From the NCBI RefSeq assembly GCF_022690685.1, contig NZ_JALCYY010000029.1:1-64000 (forward strand): 64,000 bases of DNA, in the 5' to 3' direction. Shown here piece by piece: positions 33,126 through 45,254 of this stretch. Position 1 is the first letter of the stretch; the number at the start of each line of letters is the position of its first letter. The position numbers and the translations under genes are program-made. This stretch comes from Anaeromyxobacter terrae (GTDB lineage Bacteria > Myxococcota > Myxococcia > Myxococcales > Anaeromyxobacteraceae). A model generated the notes under the pieces. The model searched no databases. It was not told the origin of the DNA and was given only the letters and a program-made list of their open reading frames with translations.

Positions 33126-33545
33126 TCACTGCGAGAGCGCACCGAGCAGCGCCCGGGCCCGCTCCCCCACCTCGCGGTCGGCGACGACCGCCCGCAGCTC
33201 CGCGCACGCATCCTCCCGGTCGCCTCCCGGCGTCGCGAGCAGGCTCTCGGCTCGCGTCAGCCGGACGAAAGGATCGGCGGGAGCGAGCTTCGTCGCCACC
33301 TCGGCGCAGAAGCGCGCGGCGAGCGGCTGACCGAGGCGCCTGTGCGCCTGGGAGAGGAGCGCCCACGCGCCGGCGTCCTCGTGGTTCGTGACGACGAGCC
33401 CCTCGAGGATCGCGCGCGCGGTCTCCACCCGGCCCGCCTCCAGCTCCGCCTCGGCGAGGCACGCGATGGCGTCGCCGATCTCGTGGGGGATCCCCTGCAG
33501 CTCCGCGAGCGTCCTGCCCTGCTCCGTGCCCTCGATGACGTTCAT
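33126..33545 (-). CDS. TPR protein, chaperone-like partner of the Ser-rich protein
   Basis: 139 residues, entirely helical, with about three TPR-like helix pairs (EIGDAIACLAEAELEAGRVE, AGAWALLSQAHRRLGQPLAA, ADPFVRLTRAESLLAT). Size and pattern resemble SycD/LcrH-type secretion chaperones, though no specific signature proves it. The ATG at 33543-33545 is 11 bases after the stop of the upstream gene, and the ribosome site TAGGAG overlaps that stop codon, so the two are translationally coupled. Binding of the Ser-rich protein is an inference from this coupling. Confidence 0.7.
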   Translation of the reverse strand: MNVIEGTEQGRTLAELQGIPHEIGDAIACLAEAELEAGRVETARAILEGLVVTNHEDAGAWALLSQAHRRLGQPLAARFCAEVATKLAPADPFVRLTRAESLLATPGGDREDACAELRAVVADREVGERARALLGALSQ

Positions 33546-33556
33546 TGGCGCGGCTC

Positions 33557-34477
33557 CTAGCGAAGGTTCCCGATGATCGAGGACCGGGTCTCGTGCTGCA
33601 TCCGGAAGATGGCGGACACCATGCTGAACATCTCCTTCTGCTTCTCCTGGAGCTGCTGGAGCTTCATGAGCTCGAGCTGCTGCTCGCTCGAGGAGAGCTG
33701 GCCCTTCCCGTCCGCCGTGCCCGACGACGCCGGCGATCCCGACGCCCCGCCGCTCGAGGGCTTCGTCTCGGCGTCGAGGGCCTTCGCGAGGTCGACGGCG
33801 CCGCTCGCGAGGTCGGGGCCGATCTTCATGAGCACGGGCGCGAGCGCGGGGAACCCGAGGGCGGAGGCACCCGCCGCGAGCACCGGCCCGCCGAGCTTCT
33901 TCAGCGCGGCCTGGAAGGTCTTGTCCTTGAGCACGTCGATGAGCGGGCCGGCGTTCGGGATGATCTTCGTCACCACGGACGCCAGGGCACCGAAGAGCCC
34001 GCCCTTCTTCTTCGTCCCGGAGGCCCCTCCCGACGATCCGGACTTGCCCGCGGAGGACGCCTTGCCGGCGAGGACGTTCATGTGCTGCTGCATCTCCTCC
34101 TCGTAGCGGGCGTTGAGCTGCGCGAGGAGGCGCATCAGCTTCTCCTCGATCGAGAGCTTCGGATCGGCGAGGAAGGCGAACGGGTCGCCCGCGGTCGCCT
34201 TCGAGGACGACGACTTCGACGTCGAGCCGGTCTTCGCGTAGCCCGCGCTCGAGCTGTGCGATGCGGTGGAGCGCTTCGCGGTGGAGCTCTTCGAGGTCTT
34301 CGCCCTCGCGGCCTTGGCGACCTGGGGGGCGACGGTCTCGATTGCGAGCTCGGCGAGGCCGCGCGCGGCGGCGCCGGCGGCGGCGCGCAACGCGGAGGAG
34401 CGGCCCGATGCGTCGGCCGGCGCGGAGGGGAGAGGCGCGGCGGGCGAGCCGGAGCCGGAGGTGGCGGCGGAGATCAT
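33557..34477 (-). CDS. Ser/Ala/Lys-rich protein, possible secreted substrate
   Basis: 306 residues. No signal peptide; the N-terminus is disordered Ser/Gly/Ala/Pro. A Ser/Lys/Thr stretch at about 75-115 leads to a coiled-coil-like helix (IEEKLMRLLAQLNARYEEEM). Near the middle is a hydrophobic region (LGGPVLAAGASALGFPALAP) and the C-terminus is an amphipathic Gln-rich helix (QLELMKLQQLQEKQKEMFSM). The layout of disordered head, hydrophobic middle and helical tail resembles secretion-system translocator proteins, but I do not recognise the family. ATG 34475-34477 follows AAAGGA. It is coupled to the TPR gene. Confidence 0.65.
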   Translation of the reverse strand: MISAATSGSGSPAAPLPSAPADASGRSSALRAAAGAAARGLAELAIETVAPQVAKAARAKTSKSSTAKRSTASHSSSAGYAKTGSTSKSSSSKATAGDPFAFLADPKLSIEEKLMRLLAQLNARYEEEMQQHMNVLAGKASSAGKSGSSGGASGTKKKGGLFGALASVVTKIIPNAGPLIDVLKDKTFQAALKKLGGPVLAAGASALGFPALAPVLMKIGPDLASGAVDLAKALDAETKPSSGGASGSPASSGTADGKGQLSSSEQQLELMKLQQLQEKQKEMFSMVSAIFRMQHETRSSIIGNLR

Positions 34478-34666
34478 GTGCGGGGTCCTTTCCTTGGCCG
34501 GCGAGGTCAGGAGCGCGCCGGCGCAGTCCCCTCCGAGCGCGGCCCGTGCCACCCCGCCGCGCCGTGGTTCCGCGCACTTCCGCGCACCTCACCGGTCCGC
34601 GCGGCGCGCCCCCCGGCCGCGCTCCGGCCTTTACGGCGCGCCCGGTCGGCGCCTAGATTCCGCGCG

Positions 34667-35080
34667 ATGCGCTACCTCGGCCTGGACCTGGGCCGCGCCC
34701 GGATCGGCCTCGCCCTCGCCGACGACGTGCTCCGCACCGCGCGGCCGCTGTCCGTCGTGCAGCACCGATCGCGGGAGGCCGACCTCTCGTCGATCGTCGC
34801 GGCCGTACGGGAGTGGGAGGTCGGGACCGCCGTCGTCGGGCTCCCGCTCAACATGGACGGGACCGAGGGGCCCGCGGCCCGGCACGCGCGCGCGTTCGCC
34901 GCGGACCTCGGGCGCGCGGCCGGCGTGCCGGTCGAGCTCTTCGACGAGCGGCTCTCCACGTTCGAGGCGGAGTCGAGGCTGCGCGAGCAGGGGTTCTCCG
35001 CGCGAGACCTCCGCGCGCGCGTCGACGCCGAGGCGGCGGCCGTCATCCTGCAGGGCTGGCTCGATCGGAGGCACGCTTGA
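34667..35080 (+). CDS. ruvX: YqgF/RuvX RNase H-fold protein (pre-16S rRNA nuclease family)
   Basis: 137 residues, the usual length. LGLDLGRARIGLALAD carries the first catalytic Asp and VVGLPLNMDGTEGPAA, LFDERLSTFEAE and VDAEAAAVILQGWLD complete the RNase H-like active site. Members mature the 16S rRNA 5' end. Its TGA overlaps the TTG start of mltG, and the ruvX-mltG order is common in bacteria. Confidence 0.95.
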   Translation: MRYLGLDLGRARIGLALADDVLRTARPLSVVQHRSREADLSSIVAAVREWEVGTAVVGLPLNMDGTEGPAARHARAFAADLGRAAGVPVELFDERLSTFEAESRLREQGFSARDLRARVDAEAAAVILQGWLDRRHA

Positions 35081-36114
35081 AGCGGTTCGTCATCGCCGTC
35101 GTCCTCGTCATGCTCGTCGCCGCCGGCGCGGTGGCGGCCCTCGCCTGGCGCGACGTGGTCGCGTTCCGAGCGACGCCGTACGGCGGCCCGGACGAGAAGG
35201 TCGTCGTGGTGCCACCCGGCGCGAGCGCGCGCGCCGTGATCCGGACGCTGGCGCAGGCGGGCGTGCTGTCCGACGATCGGGTGGCGTGGCGCTATTTCCG
35301 CTACGTGAAGCGCGACCGGCGCGCCTTCCGCGCCGGCGAGTACGCGTTCGCCGGGCCGCTGCGGCCCGACGAGGTCTTCGAGCGCGTCTTCCGCGGCGAG
35401 GTGAAGCTGTACCGGTTCACCGTGCCGGAGGGGCTGCGCGCCGAGGAGGTCGCGGCGATCGTCGCGCGGAGCGGGCTCGCGGGCGAGGCCGAGTTCCTCG
35501 CCGTGGCCCGCGACCCGGCGATCGCGCGAGCGCTGGGCGTGCCGTACGCCAGCCTGGAAGGGTTCCTCTTCCCGGACACCTACAGCTTCCCGCGGGGGGC
35601 CTCCGCCCGGTCCATCGCCGAGGCGATGGTCGCCCGCTTCGACGACGAGTACGCGAAGGCGAACGCGCTCCGAGCGCCGGAGGTGACGCTCGACGAAGGG
35701 CGCGCCGCGACGCTCGCCTCGATCGTCGAGAAGGAGACCGGGCGCGAGGACGAGCGGCCGCGCATCGCGTGCGTGTTCGAGAACCGGCTGCGCATCGGGA
35801 TGCCGCTCCAGACGGACCCCACCGTCATGTACGCGACGATGCTCCGCACGGGGCGCTGGTCGAAGAACATCACCCGCGCGGACCTGCTCACGCCCCATCC
35901 GTACAACACTTACACGACCGCGGGCCTGCCCCCCGGCCCGATCGCCAGCGCGGGGGCCGCAGCGCTCCGCGCCGTCCTCGCCCCTGCGCAGTGCAAGGAC
36001 CTCTACTTCGTCTCCCGCAACGACGGCTCGCACGTCTTCTGCCCGGACCTCGCCTGCCACAACGCGGCCGTGCAGCGCTGGCAGGTGGAGTTCTTCAAGC
36101 GCAGCGGGCGCTGA
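35077..36114 (+). CDS. mltG: Endolytic murein transglycosylase (YceG)
   Basis: Cleaves nascent glycan strands at the inner membrane and sets their length. 345 residues. One N-terminal membrane helix (about 4-24), a LysM-like region, and the YceG domain: TVPEGLRAEEVAAIVA, LEGFLFPDTYSF, and SIVEKETGRE with catalytic Glu218. Then come NRLRIGMPLQTDPTVMYA, YNTYTTAGLPPGPIASAG and YFVSRNDGSHVF. TTG start in the TTGA overlap with ruvX; GGAGG five bases upstream decides it. Confidence 0.96.
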   Translation: MKRFVIAVVLVMLVAAGAVAALAWRDVVAFRATPYGGPDEKVVVVPPGASARAVIRTLAQAGVLSDDRVAWRYFRYVKRDRRAFRAGEYAFAGPLRPDEVFERVFRGEVKLYRFTVPEGLRAEEVAAIVARSGLAGEAEFLAVARDPAIARALGVPYASLEGFLFPDTYSFPRGASARSIAEAMVARFDDEYAKANALRAPEVTLDEGRAATLASIVEKETGREDERPRIACVFENRLRIGMPLQTDPTVMYATMLRTGRWSKNITRADLLTPHPYNTYTTAGLPPGPIASAGAAALRAVLAPAQCKDLYFVSRNDGSHVFCPDLACHNAAVQRWQVEFFKRSGR

Positions 36115-36208
36115 GCGCACCTCCACCGCTCCCCACCCGGGAGCCCCGATCGCTCGCCGAGGGCGCGCGTCTCTGCACCGCGCCTCGCCGGACCTTATGC
36201 TCCCTTGA

Positions 36209-36228
36209 GCCGCCGCAACTCGGGCGGC
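36209..36228 (+). promoter_or_regulatory. Hairpin before the prkA ribosome site
   Basis: GCCGCC (36209-36214) and GGCGGC (36223-36228) around an eight-base loop, ending about 8 bases before GAGGGAG of prkA. It may modulate translation start. Short and GC-rich, so chance is possible. Confidence 0.35.
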
Positions 36229-36246
36229 GCAAGCTCGAGGGAGCGC

Positions 36247-38319
<2,073 letters not shown>

Positions 38320-38367
38320 CGAGCGAAACAGGGCCCCGGAGCGCGGGCGAGGGAGCGTGGTCGGCGC

Positions 38368-39474
38368 ATGTCACTCAAGATCAAGCAGGACCACGCCCGC
38401 TTCCGCGACATCGTCCGCGGCCGCATCAAGCGGAACCTCAAGAAGTACGTCCAGAAGGGCGAGATGATCGGGAAGAAGGGGAAGGACTTCATCACCATCC
38501 CCGTCCCGACCATCGACATCCCGCACTTCGTCTTCGGCGAGCGGTCGCAGGGCGGCGTGGGCCAGGGCGAGGGCGAGCCGGGCGATCCGCTCTCGCCCGG
38601 CGACGGGCAGCAGGGCTCGGGGCAGGCCGGCCAGGGCGAGGGGCAGCACATCCTCGAGGTCGACGTCTCGCTCGACGAGCTCGCCGACATCCTCGGCGAG
38701 GAGCTCGCCCTCCCCCGCATCCAGCCGAAGGGCAAGGACCGGATCGTCGCGACCAAGCTCAAGTACACGGGCGTCGCGCCGGCCGGGCCCGAGTCGCTGC
38801 GCCACTTCAAGCGCACCTACAAGCAGGCGCTGCGGCGGCAGATCGCGAGCGGCTCGTACAACTGGCGGAAGCCCATCATCGTCCCGGTGCGCGAGGACCG
38901 GCGCTACCGGAGCTGGAAGCAGGTGCCGCTCCCGGAGACCAACGCCGTCGTCATCTACATGATGGACGTGTCGGGGTCGATGGGCGACGAGCAGAAGGAG
39001 ATCGTCCGCATCGAGTCCTTCTGGATCGACGCCTGGCTGCGCAAGCACTACAAGGGCCTCGAGGCCCGCTACATCATCCACGACGCCGTCGCGCGCGAGG
39101 TCGACCGCGACACCTTCTTCCACACGCGCGAGTCGGGCGGGACGATGATCTCGTCCGCGTACAAGCTCGCGCTGGAGATGATCGAGACCGAGTACTCGCC
39201 GGGGAGCTGGAACGTCTACCCCTTCCACTTCTCCGACGGCGACAACTGGAGCGCGGACGACACGCGGCTCTGCGTGGACCTGCTCCAGAACCGCATCCTC
39301 CCCGCGGTGAACCTCTTCGCCTACGGCCAGGTCGAGAGCCCGTACGGCTCCGGCCAGTTCATCAAGGACCTGAAGGACGCGATCGGCGCGCGCGACAACG
39401 TGGCGCTCTCCGAGATCGCCGACAAGGACGGGATCTACGGATCCATCAAGACGTTCCTCGGGACGGGCAATTAG
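38368..39474 (+). CDS. DUF444 VWA-domain protein (YeaH/YhbH family)
   Basis: 368 residues. A basic N-terminus ([20 protein letters not shown]) is followed by a Gly/Gln-rich linker near 60-90. A von Willebrand A-like domain has the MIDAS motif MDVSGSMG with Asp200, then [27 protein letters not shown]. Family members are encoded with PrkA and SpoVR; partners in one stress pathway are inferred from this strict clustering. 48 bases after prkA and 8 before spoVR. Confidence 0.93.
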   Translation: MSLKIKQDHARFRDIVRGRIKRNLKKYVQKGEMIGKKGKDFITIPVPTIDIPHFVFGERSQGGVGQGEGEPGDPLSPGDGQQGSGQAGQGEGQHILEVDVSLDELADILGEELALPRIQPKGKDRIVATKLKYTGVAPAGPESLRHFKRTYKQALRRQIASGSYNWRKPIIVPVREDRRYRSWKQVPLPETNAVVIYMMDVSGSMGDEQKEIVRIESFWIDAWLRKHYKGLEARYIIHDAVAREVDRDTFFHTRESGGTMISSAYKLALEMIETEYSPGSWNVYPFHFSDGDNWSADDTRLCVDLLQNRILPAVNLFAYGQVESPYGSGQFIKDLKDAIGARDNVALSEIADKDGIYGSIKTFLGTGN

Positions 39475-39482
39475 GGGACGGC

Positions 39483-40973
<1,491 letters not shown>

Positions 40974-41107
40974 CCCCGGCGGCGGCCGCGCCGGCGCGGC
41001 GGGCGGAGGTCCCCGCCCGATAGCGGCACGGCACCCGACGTACCCGCTCCCACACGCCCATCTCCGGGATTTCTGATCCGCCGGACCTGCTGCTACATTG
41101 CCGGCCG

Positions 41108-42400
41108 ATGCAGAACCGCGCCGACGATCTTCCCCGCCGCCGCCGTCTCCCCGCCGTCCTCGCCGGGCTCGGCTTCCTCTCCATCCTGGCCGTCGCCCTG
41201 GTGGGCGCCGCGGGCCGGATCCGCGCGGTCCCGCCCGAGGCCAACCCCGAGATCGCCCAGGCGGAACCCGCGGTTGCGCCGTCCGCCCGCGCCGCCCCCG
41301 CTGCCGAGCCCGTCCGCTTCACGACCGTCGCGGTGCGGCTGCAGAAGAACCAGACCCTGAACCAGGCGCTCTTCTCGCTCCGTCTCGCGGCGGCGGAGGT
41401 GAACCAGGTCGTGGACGCGCTCCGCGGCCACTTCCCCTTCCGCAAGGCTCGCCCCGGCGATCAGCTCCGCATCGAGCGCACCGCGGATGGGGACCTGCAC
41501 CGCTTCAGCTACCGGCAGGGCGCGGCAGACGAGTGGATCGTCGAGCGGGCCCCGGACGGCACGCTCGAGGGCACGAAGCGCCCGGTCGAGCTCACGACCG
41601 AGGTGGCCCGCGTCGCGGTCACCATCGAGTCGTCGCTCTACGAGTCGCTGGCGCGCGCCGAGGAGGACCCCGGCCTCGCCGTGCTCGCCGCCGACGTGCT
41701 CGCCTGGGACGTCGACTTCTACCAGGACGTCCGGAACGGCGACCGGATGCGGATCCTCGTCGAGAAGGTGTACGCCGACGGGAAGCTCCTCCGATACGGA
41801 GAGGTCCTCGCGGCCGAGTACGACGGCTCCGCGACGGGCCGCAAGCGGCTCTTCCGCTACACCGACCCGGCCGGCCAGACGAGCTACTTCGACGACGAAG
41901 GCAACAGCGCGCGGCGCGGGTTCCTCAAGTCGCCGCTCAAGTACGCGCACGTCACCTCGACCTTCGGGATGCGGCGCCACCCGGTCCTCGGATACACGCG
42001 GGCGCACGAGGGCGTCGACTACGGCGCGCCGGTCGGCACGCCCATCTGGGCGGTGGGTGACGGCTCGGTCCGGCAGGCGGGCTGGAACGGCGGCTGCGGA
42101 AAGAGCGTGATCCTGCGCCACCGCAACGGGCTCGAGACGATCTACTGCCACATGTCGCAGATCTCGGTCTCCGCGGGGAAGCAGGTCTCGCAGAAGCAGA
42201 TCATCGGCTACGTCGGCACGACCGGACTCTCGACCGGCCCGCACCTCCACTACGCGGTCAAGCGCGGCGGGAGGTACATGAACCCGATGCAGATCCAGGT
42301 TCCGCGCGAGGCGCCGGTCCAGGCGGCCTGGCTGCCCGACTACCGCGAGAAGATCGCGCCCCTGCGAGCGCAGCTCACGGGGCCGGTGGCGCTGAATTGA
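41108..42400 (+). CDS. M23-family murein endopeptidase (MepM-like)
   Basis: 430 residues. One N-terminal membrane helix (about 15-35) and a Pro/Ala linker lead to a region like the OapA/LysM part of MepM (LQKNQTLNQALFSLRLAAAE, FRKARPGDQLRIER). The C-terminal LytM zinc domain carries MRRHPVLGYTRAHEGVDYGAP, then GLETIYCHMS and GPHLHYAVKRGG, all zinc and catalytic residues in place (H-x8-D and HxH). It cuts peptide cross-links to allow wall expansion. No partner gene adjoins it. Confidence 0.94.
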   Translation: MQNRADDLPRRRRLPAVLAGLGFLSILAVALVGAAGRIRAVPPEANPEIAQAEPAVAPSARAAPAAEPVRFTTVAVRLQKNQTLNQALFSLRLAAAEVNQVVDALRGHFPFRKARPGDQLRIERTADGDLHRFSYRQGAADEWIVERAPDGTLEGTKRPVELTTEVARVAVTIESSLYESLARAEEDPGLAVLAADVLAWDVDFYQDVRNGDRMRILVEKVYADGKLLRYGEVLAAEYDGSATGRKRLFRYTDPAGQTSYFDDEGNSARRGFLKSPLKYAHVTSTFGMRRHPVLGYTRAHEGVDYGAPVGTPIWAVGDGSVRQAGWNGGCGKSVILRHRNGLETIYCHMSQISVSAGKQVSQKQIIGYVGTTGLSTGPHLHYAVKRGGRYMNPMQIQVPREAPVQAAWLPDYREKIAPLRAQLTGPVALN

Positions 42401-42413
42401 GTCGATCTCACGG

Positions 42414-42573
42414 GGACTGCGTCCCCGCCCCGCCGAGCGAAGCTCGTCGGGGCCCCACCCCTGCTCGGCGGGTCCCGTGAACCTGCGCGCCCGCTGTCGC
42501 GGGTGCGCGCAGGTTCCCCGCCGGAAGGGACTGCGTCCCCCGCCCCGCCGAGCCAAGCTCGTCGGGGCCCCTC
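42414..42573. repeat. Dispersed convergent-intergenic repeat, copy B (two units)
   Basis: Unit B1 (42414-42479) and unit B2 (42528-42573) both begin GGACTGCGTCCCC(C)GCCCCGCCGAG and continue CAAGCTCGTCGGGGCCC or GAAGCTCGTCGGGGCCC. Read on the opposite strand, B1 matches copy C at 61868-61930 nearly base for base. A separate hairpin lies between the units. Confidence 0.8.
42480..42515. terminator. Strong hairpin between convergent genes
   Basis: Eleven-base perfect arms AACCTGCGCGC (42480-42490) and GCGCGCAGGTT (42505-42515) around a small inner stem CCGC/GCGG. It is symmetric and lies between the M23 gene and the histidine kinase gene, so it could end transcription from both sides. There is no T-run. 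Confidence 0.45.
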
Positions 42574-42589
42574 CCTGCGGAACCGCTCC

Positions 42590-45058
42590 TCAGGCCCGGG
42601 CGGCGAGCACGCGCGTCAGGGCGGCGCGGAGCACGTCGAGGCGGACCGGCTTCTCGAGGCACGCCTCGGGCGCGATCTCCATCGCTCGCCGCGCCTCGTC
42701 GGTGAACGCGCCGGCGGTCATGAACAGGACCCGTCCGTCCAGCTCCGGCGCGATCGCGAGGAGCTGGCGGTGCAGCTCGAGGCCCGTCATGTCCGGCATG
42801 ACGAGGTCCGTGAGGACGGCGTCGAAGCGCTCGCCCCGCTCGAGGAGCCGGAGCGCGGTGCGCGCGGACGACACGACCGTCACGTCGTGATCGCCGGCCA
42901 GCACGCGCCGGAGCGACGCCGCCACGAGCCGCTCGTCGTCCACCACCAGCACGCGGCTGCGCGCGACCGGCGGCGCCACACGCGCGCGGCCCGCCGCGGT
43001 CGACGTCGGCCGGGGCGCCTCGGCCGCCGGCAGGACCACCCGGAACGTGGCGCCGTTGCCCGGGGTGCTCTTCACCTCGAGCTGCCCGCCCAGCCCCTGC
43101 ACGATGCTGCGGCAGATGCTGAGCCCGAGGCCGGTCCCCTGCCCCGGCGGCTTCGTCGTGAAGAAGGGCTCGAAGATGCGGGGGAGGATGGCGGGCGGGA
43201 TCCCTGCGCCGGTGTCGGCGACCTCCACGGCGACGTTCCGACCCGGCAGCTCCCGGGCGGAGATGCGGATGACATGGGACTGCGCGTCTCCCTCGGGGAT
43301 GGCCTGCGCCGCGTTGGCGAGCAGGTTCACGAACACCTGGGCGAGCCTCGCCGGGCTGCCTTGCACCGCGGGGACACGGCGGACGTCCTTCTCGAGCCGC
43401 GCGCGGTGCCTGATCTCGTTCCACGTCATCGCCACGGACGACCGGAGCACCGCCTCGAGATCGGCCGGGCCGTCGTCCGCGCCGCTCGCGCTGCGCACGA
43501 ACGTGCGGAGGTCCTGCAGGATGAGCCCCAGGCGCTCCACCCCCTCCACCGACTCCTGGAGCGCCTCGCGGATCTCCGCGTTCACGCGCTCCGGGATCAG
43601 CGGAGGGACCGCGCCCGCGAGGTACTCGAGGTTCGCCGCGACGTACGCGAGGGGCGTGTTGAGCTCGTGCGCCACGCCCGCAGCGAGCGCGCCCACGGAG
43701 ATGAGCCGGTCGGCGAGGGCGAGCCGCGTCTGGACCTCTCGTCGCGACGTGACGTCGCGGAGCACCGCGAGCGCCACGCCGGGCTGGATGTCGGGCACCA
43801 CGTCCCACTCGACGAGCCGGGTCTCGCTCGAGGTCGTCACGGTGGCCTCCCCCTGGCGCGGCGTTCGCGCCGCGAGGTCGAGCTCCGTCCGTGCGACCTC
43901 CGCCGGCCGGTGCCCGCGCAGCGCCTCGAACGTCGTGCCGAGGATCCGCTCCACCGCCGCGTTCGCGTCCACGAAGCGGCCCTCGCGGTCGACGATGGCG
44001 AGCCCGTCGCGCGCGTGATCGAACACCGCGCGCGCGAGCCGCTCGCGGATGCGGAGGGCCTCCTGCGCCGCCCGCGCGTCGATGGAGGTCGCCACCACGT
44101 TCGCGACCGTCTCGAGGAAGTGGATCTCGTCCGCGGCGAAGTGGCGCGGCGTGCGCCCCGCGACGAGGAGGACCCCGTGGGCGCGCTCCTTCCCGCGCAC
44201 CGGGACGGCGAGGGCCGCCCCCGCGCCGGCGGCGGCGAGGAGCGAGTCCGCGAGACGGCCGTCGCGGACCACGTCGGAGCTGTGGACCGGCGCGCCGCCC
44301 GCGCGCGCGAGGCCGGCGAGCGTCATGACGACCGGGACCGCGTGGCCGCGCGGGACGGAGATGCCGGCGGACGCGCGGACGACGAGGCCGCTCCCCTCCG
44401 GCTCCAGGTACGCGCCCGCGGAGAGCTGGAGCGCGCTCGGGGCGAGCGACGCCGCCGCGTCCAGGAGATCCGGTGCGGACGGGAGCCCCAGCGCGAGCTG
44501 GCTCACGCGGGCGAGCGCCGCGGCGCGGCGGAGCTCGGCGTCCAGGCGCAGGGCGTCCTCGCCGCCCTCGCCGGCTTCGCGCCGCCCCTGCCGGTCGCGC
44601 CAGCACGCGACGATGTAGATCGGGTTCTCGCGCGGCCAGGGGCGCGCCGAGAACTCGAGCCAGCGCAGCCGCCCGTCGGCGCAGCGGACCCGGACCTCGA
44701 TCGGGATGCCGTCGTCGAGCGGGGTCGAGCGGGCGCTCGCGAGGCTCGCGAGGTCCTCCTCGCTGACGAACGACCAGGCGTTCTTCCCGATCACCTCGTC
44801 CGGCCGGTAGCCGGCGATCCGCTCGACCGCGTCGTTCACGTAGAGGATGTCGCCCGCGGGCGTGAGCACGCCGAGCAGATCGTCCGAGAACGCGGCCACC
44901 GCCGCGTGCAGCCCGGCGTCGAGATCGCCGACCTGCCGCTGCAGGCCCTCGGGAGCGCCCTCGCCGGGCCGGAGCCCGCCGGCGCGCTCCAGCTCTGCGA
45001 CGCGGTTGTAGAGGACCGCGAGCTCGCGGAGGAGCTCGGGGGTGGTGGACAGGGCCAT
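42590..45058 (-). CDS. Hybrid sensor histidine kinase (PAS-GAF-PAS-HisKA-HATPase-REC)
   Basis: 822 residues, no membrane helix, so a cytosolic sensor. Order: PAS at about 50-160 (GDILYVNDAVERIAGYRPDE), GAF at about 190-335, and a second PAS at about 345-440 (GLAIVDREGRFVDANAAVER). HisKA follows with phospho-acceptor His464 in GVAHELNTPLAY. The ATPase domain has N-box NLLANAAQAIPEG, DTGAGIPP and GTGLGLSICRSIV. The C-terminal receiver has phospho-acceptor Asp751 in LTDLVMPDM. No response regulator or output gene is adjacent. Signal unknown; GAF and PAS suggest a small ligand, redox or gas cue. Confidence 0.93.
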   Translation of the reverse strand: MALSTTPELLRELAVLYNRVAELERAGGLRPGEGAPEGLQRQVGDLDAGLHAAVAAFSDDLLGVLTPAGDILYVNDAVERIAGYRPDEVIGKNAWSFVSEEDLASLASARSTPLDDGIPIEVRVRCADGRLRWLEFSARPWPRENPIYIVACWRDRQGRREAGEGGEDALRLDAELRRAAALARVSQLALGLPSAPDLLDAAASLAPSALQLSAGAYLEPEGSGLVVRASAGISVPRGHAVPVVMTLAGLARAGGAPVHSSDVVRDGRLADSLLAAAGAGAALAVPVRGKERAHGVLLVAGRTPRHFAADEIHFLETVANVVATSIDARAAQEALRIRERLARAVFDHARDGLAIVDREGRFVDANAAVERILGTTFEALRGHRPAEVARTELDLAARTPRQGEATVTTSSETRLVEWDVVPDIQPGVALAVLRDVTSRREVQTRLALADRLISVGALAAGVAHELNTPLAYVAANLEYLAGAVPPLIPERVNAEIREALQESVEGVERLGLILQDLRTFVRSASGADDGPADLEAVLRSSVAMTWNEIRHRARLEKDVRRVPAVQGSPARLAQVFVNLLANAAQAIPEGDAQSHVIRISARELPGRNVAVEVADTGAGIPPAILPRIFEPFFTTKPPGQGTGLGLSICRSIVQGLGGQLEVKSTPGNGATFRVVLPAAEAPRPTSTAAGRARVAPPVARSRVLVVDDERLVAASLRRVLAGDHDVTVVSSARTALRLLERGERFDAVLTDLVMPDMTGLELHRQLLAIAPELDGRVLFMTAGAFTDEARRAMEIAPEACLEKPVRLDVLRAALTRVLAARA

Positions 45059-45254
45059 CGCGCCTCCCTGCGTGGCAGGTGAGGCTGCATCCTACGACAC
45101 GCAGCGTGCCGATCGCCTGTCCCTCGATCAGTGAACCCGAGACGCGGCGCGTCGTGAGACGGTGTGGCTCCGCCAGCGATCCGGCGACGGCGGCGGGCGC
45201 AGGCCGCCGAGCACGGTCTCCCGCGACCTCACCGCCGCCTGCCGAGGCCCCGCT

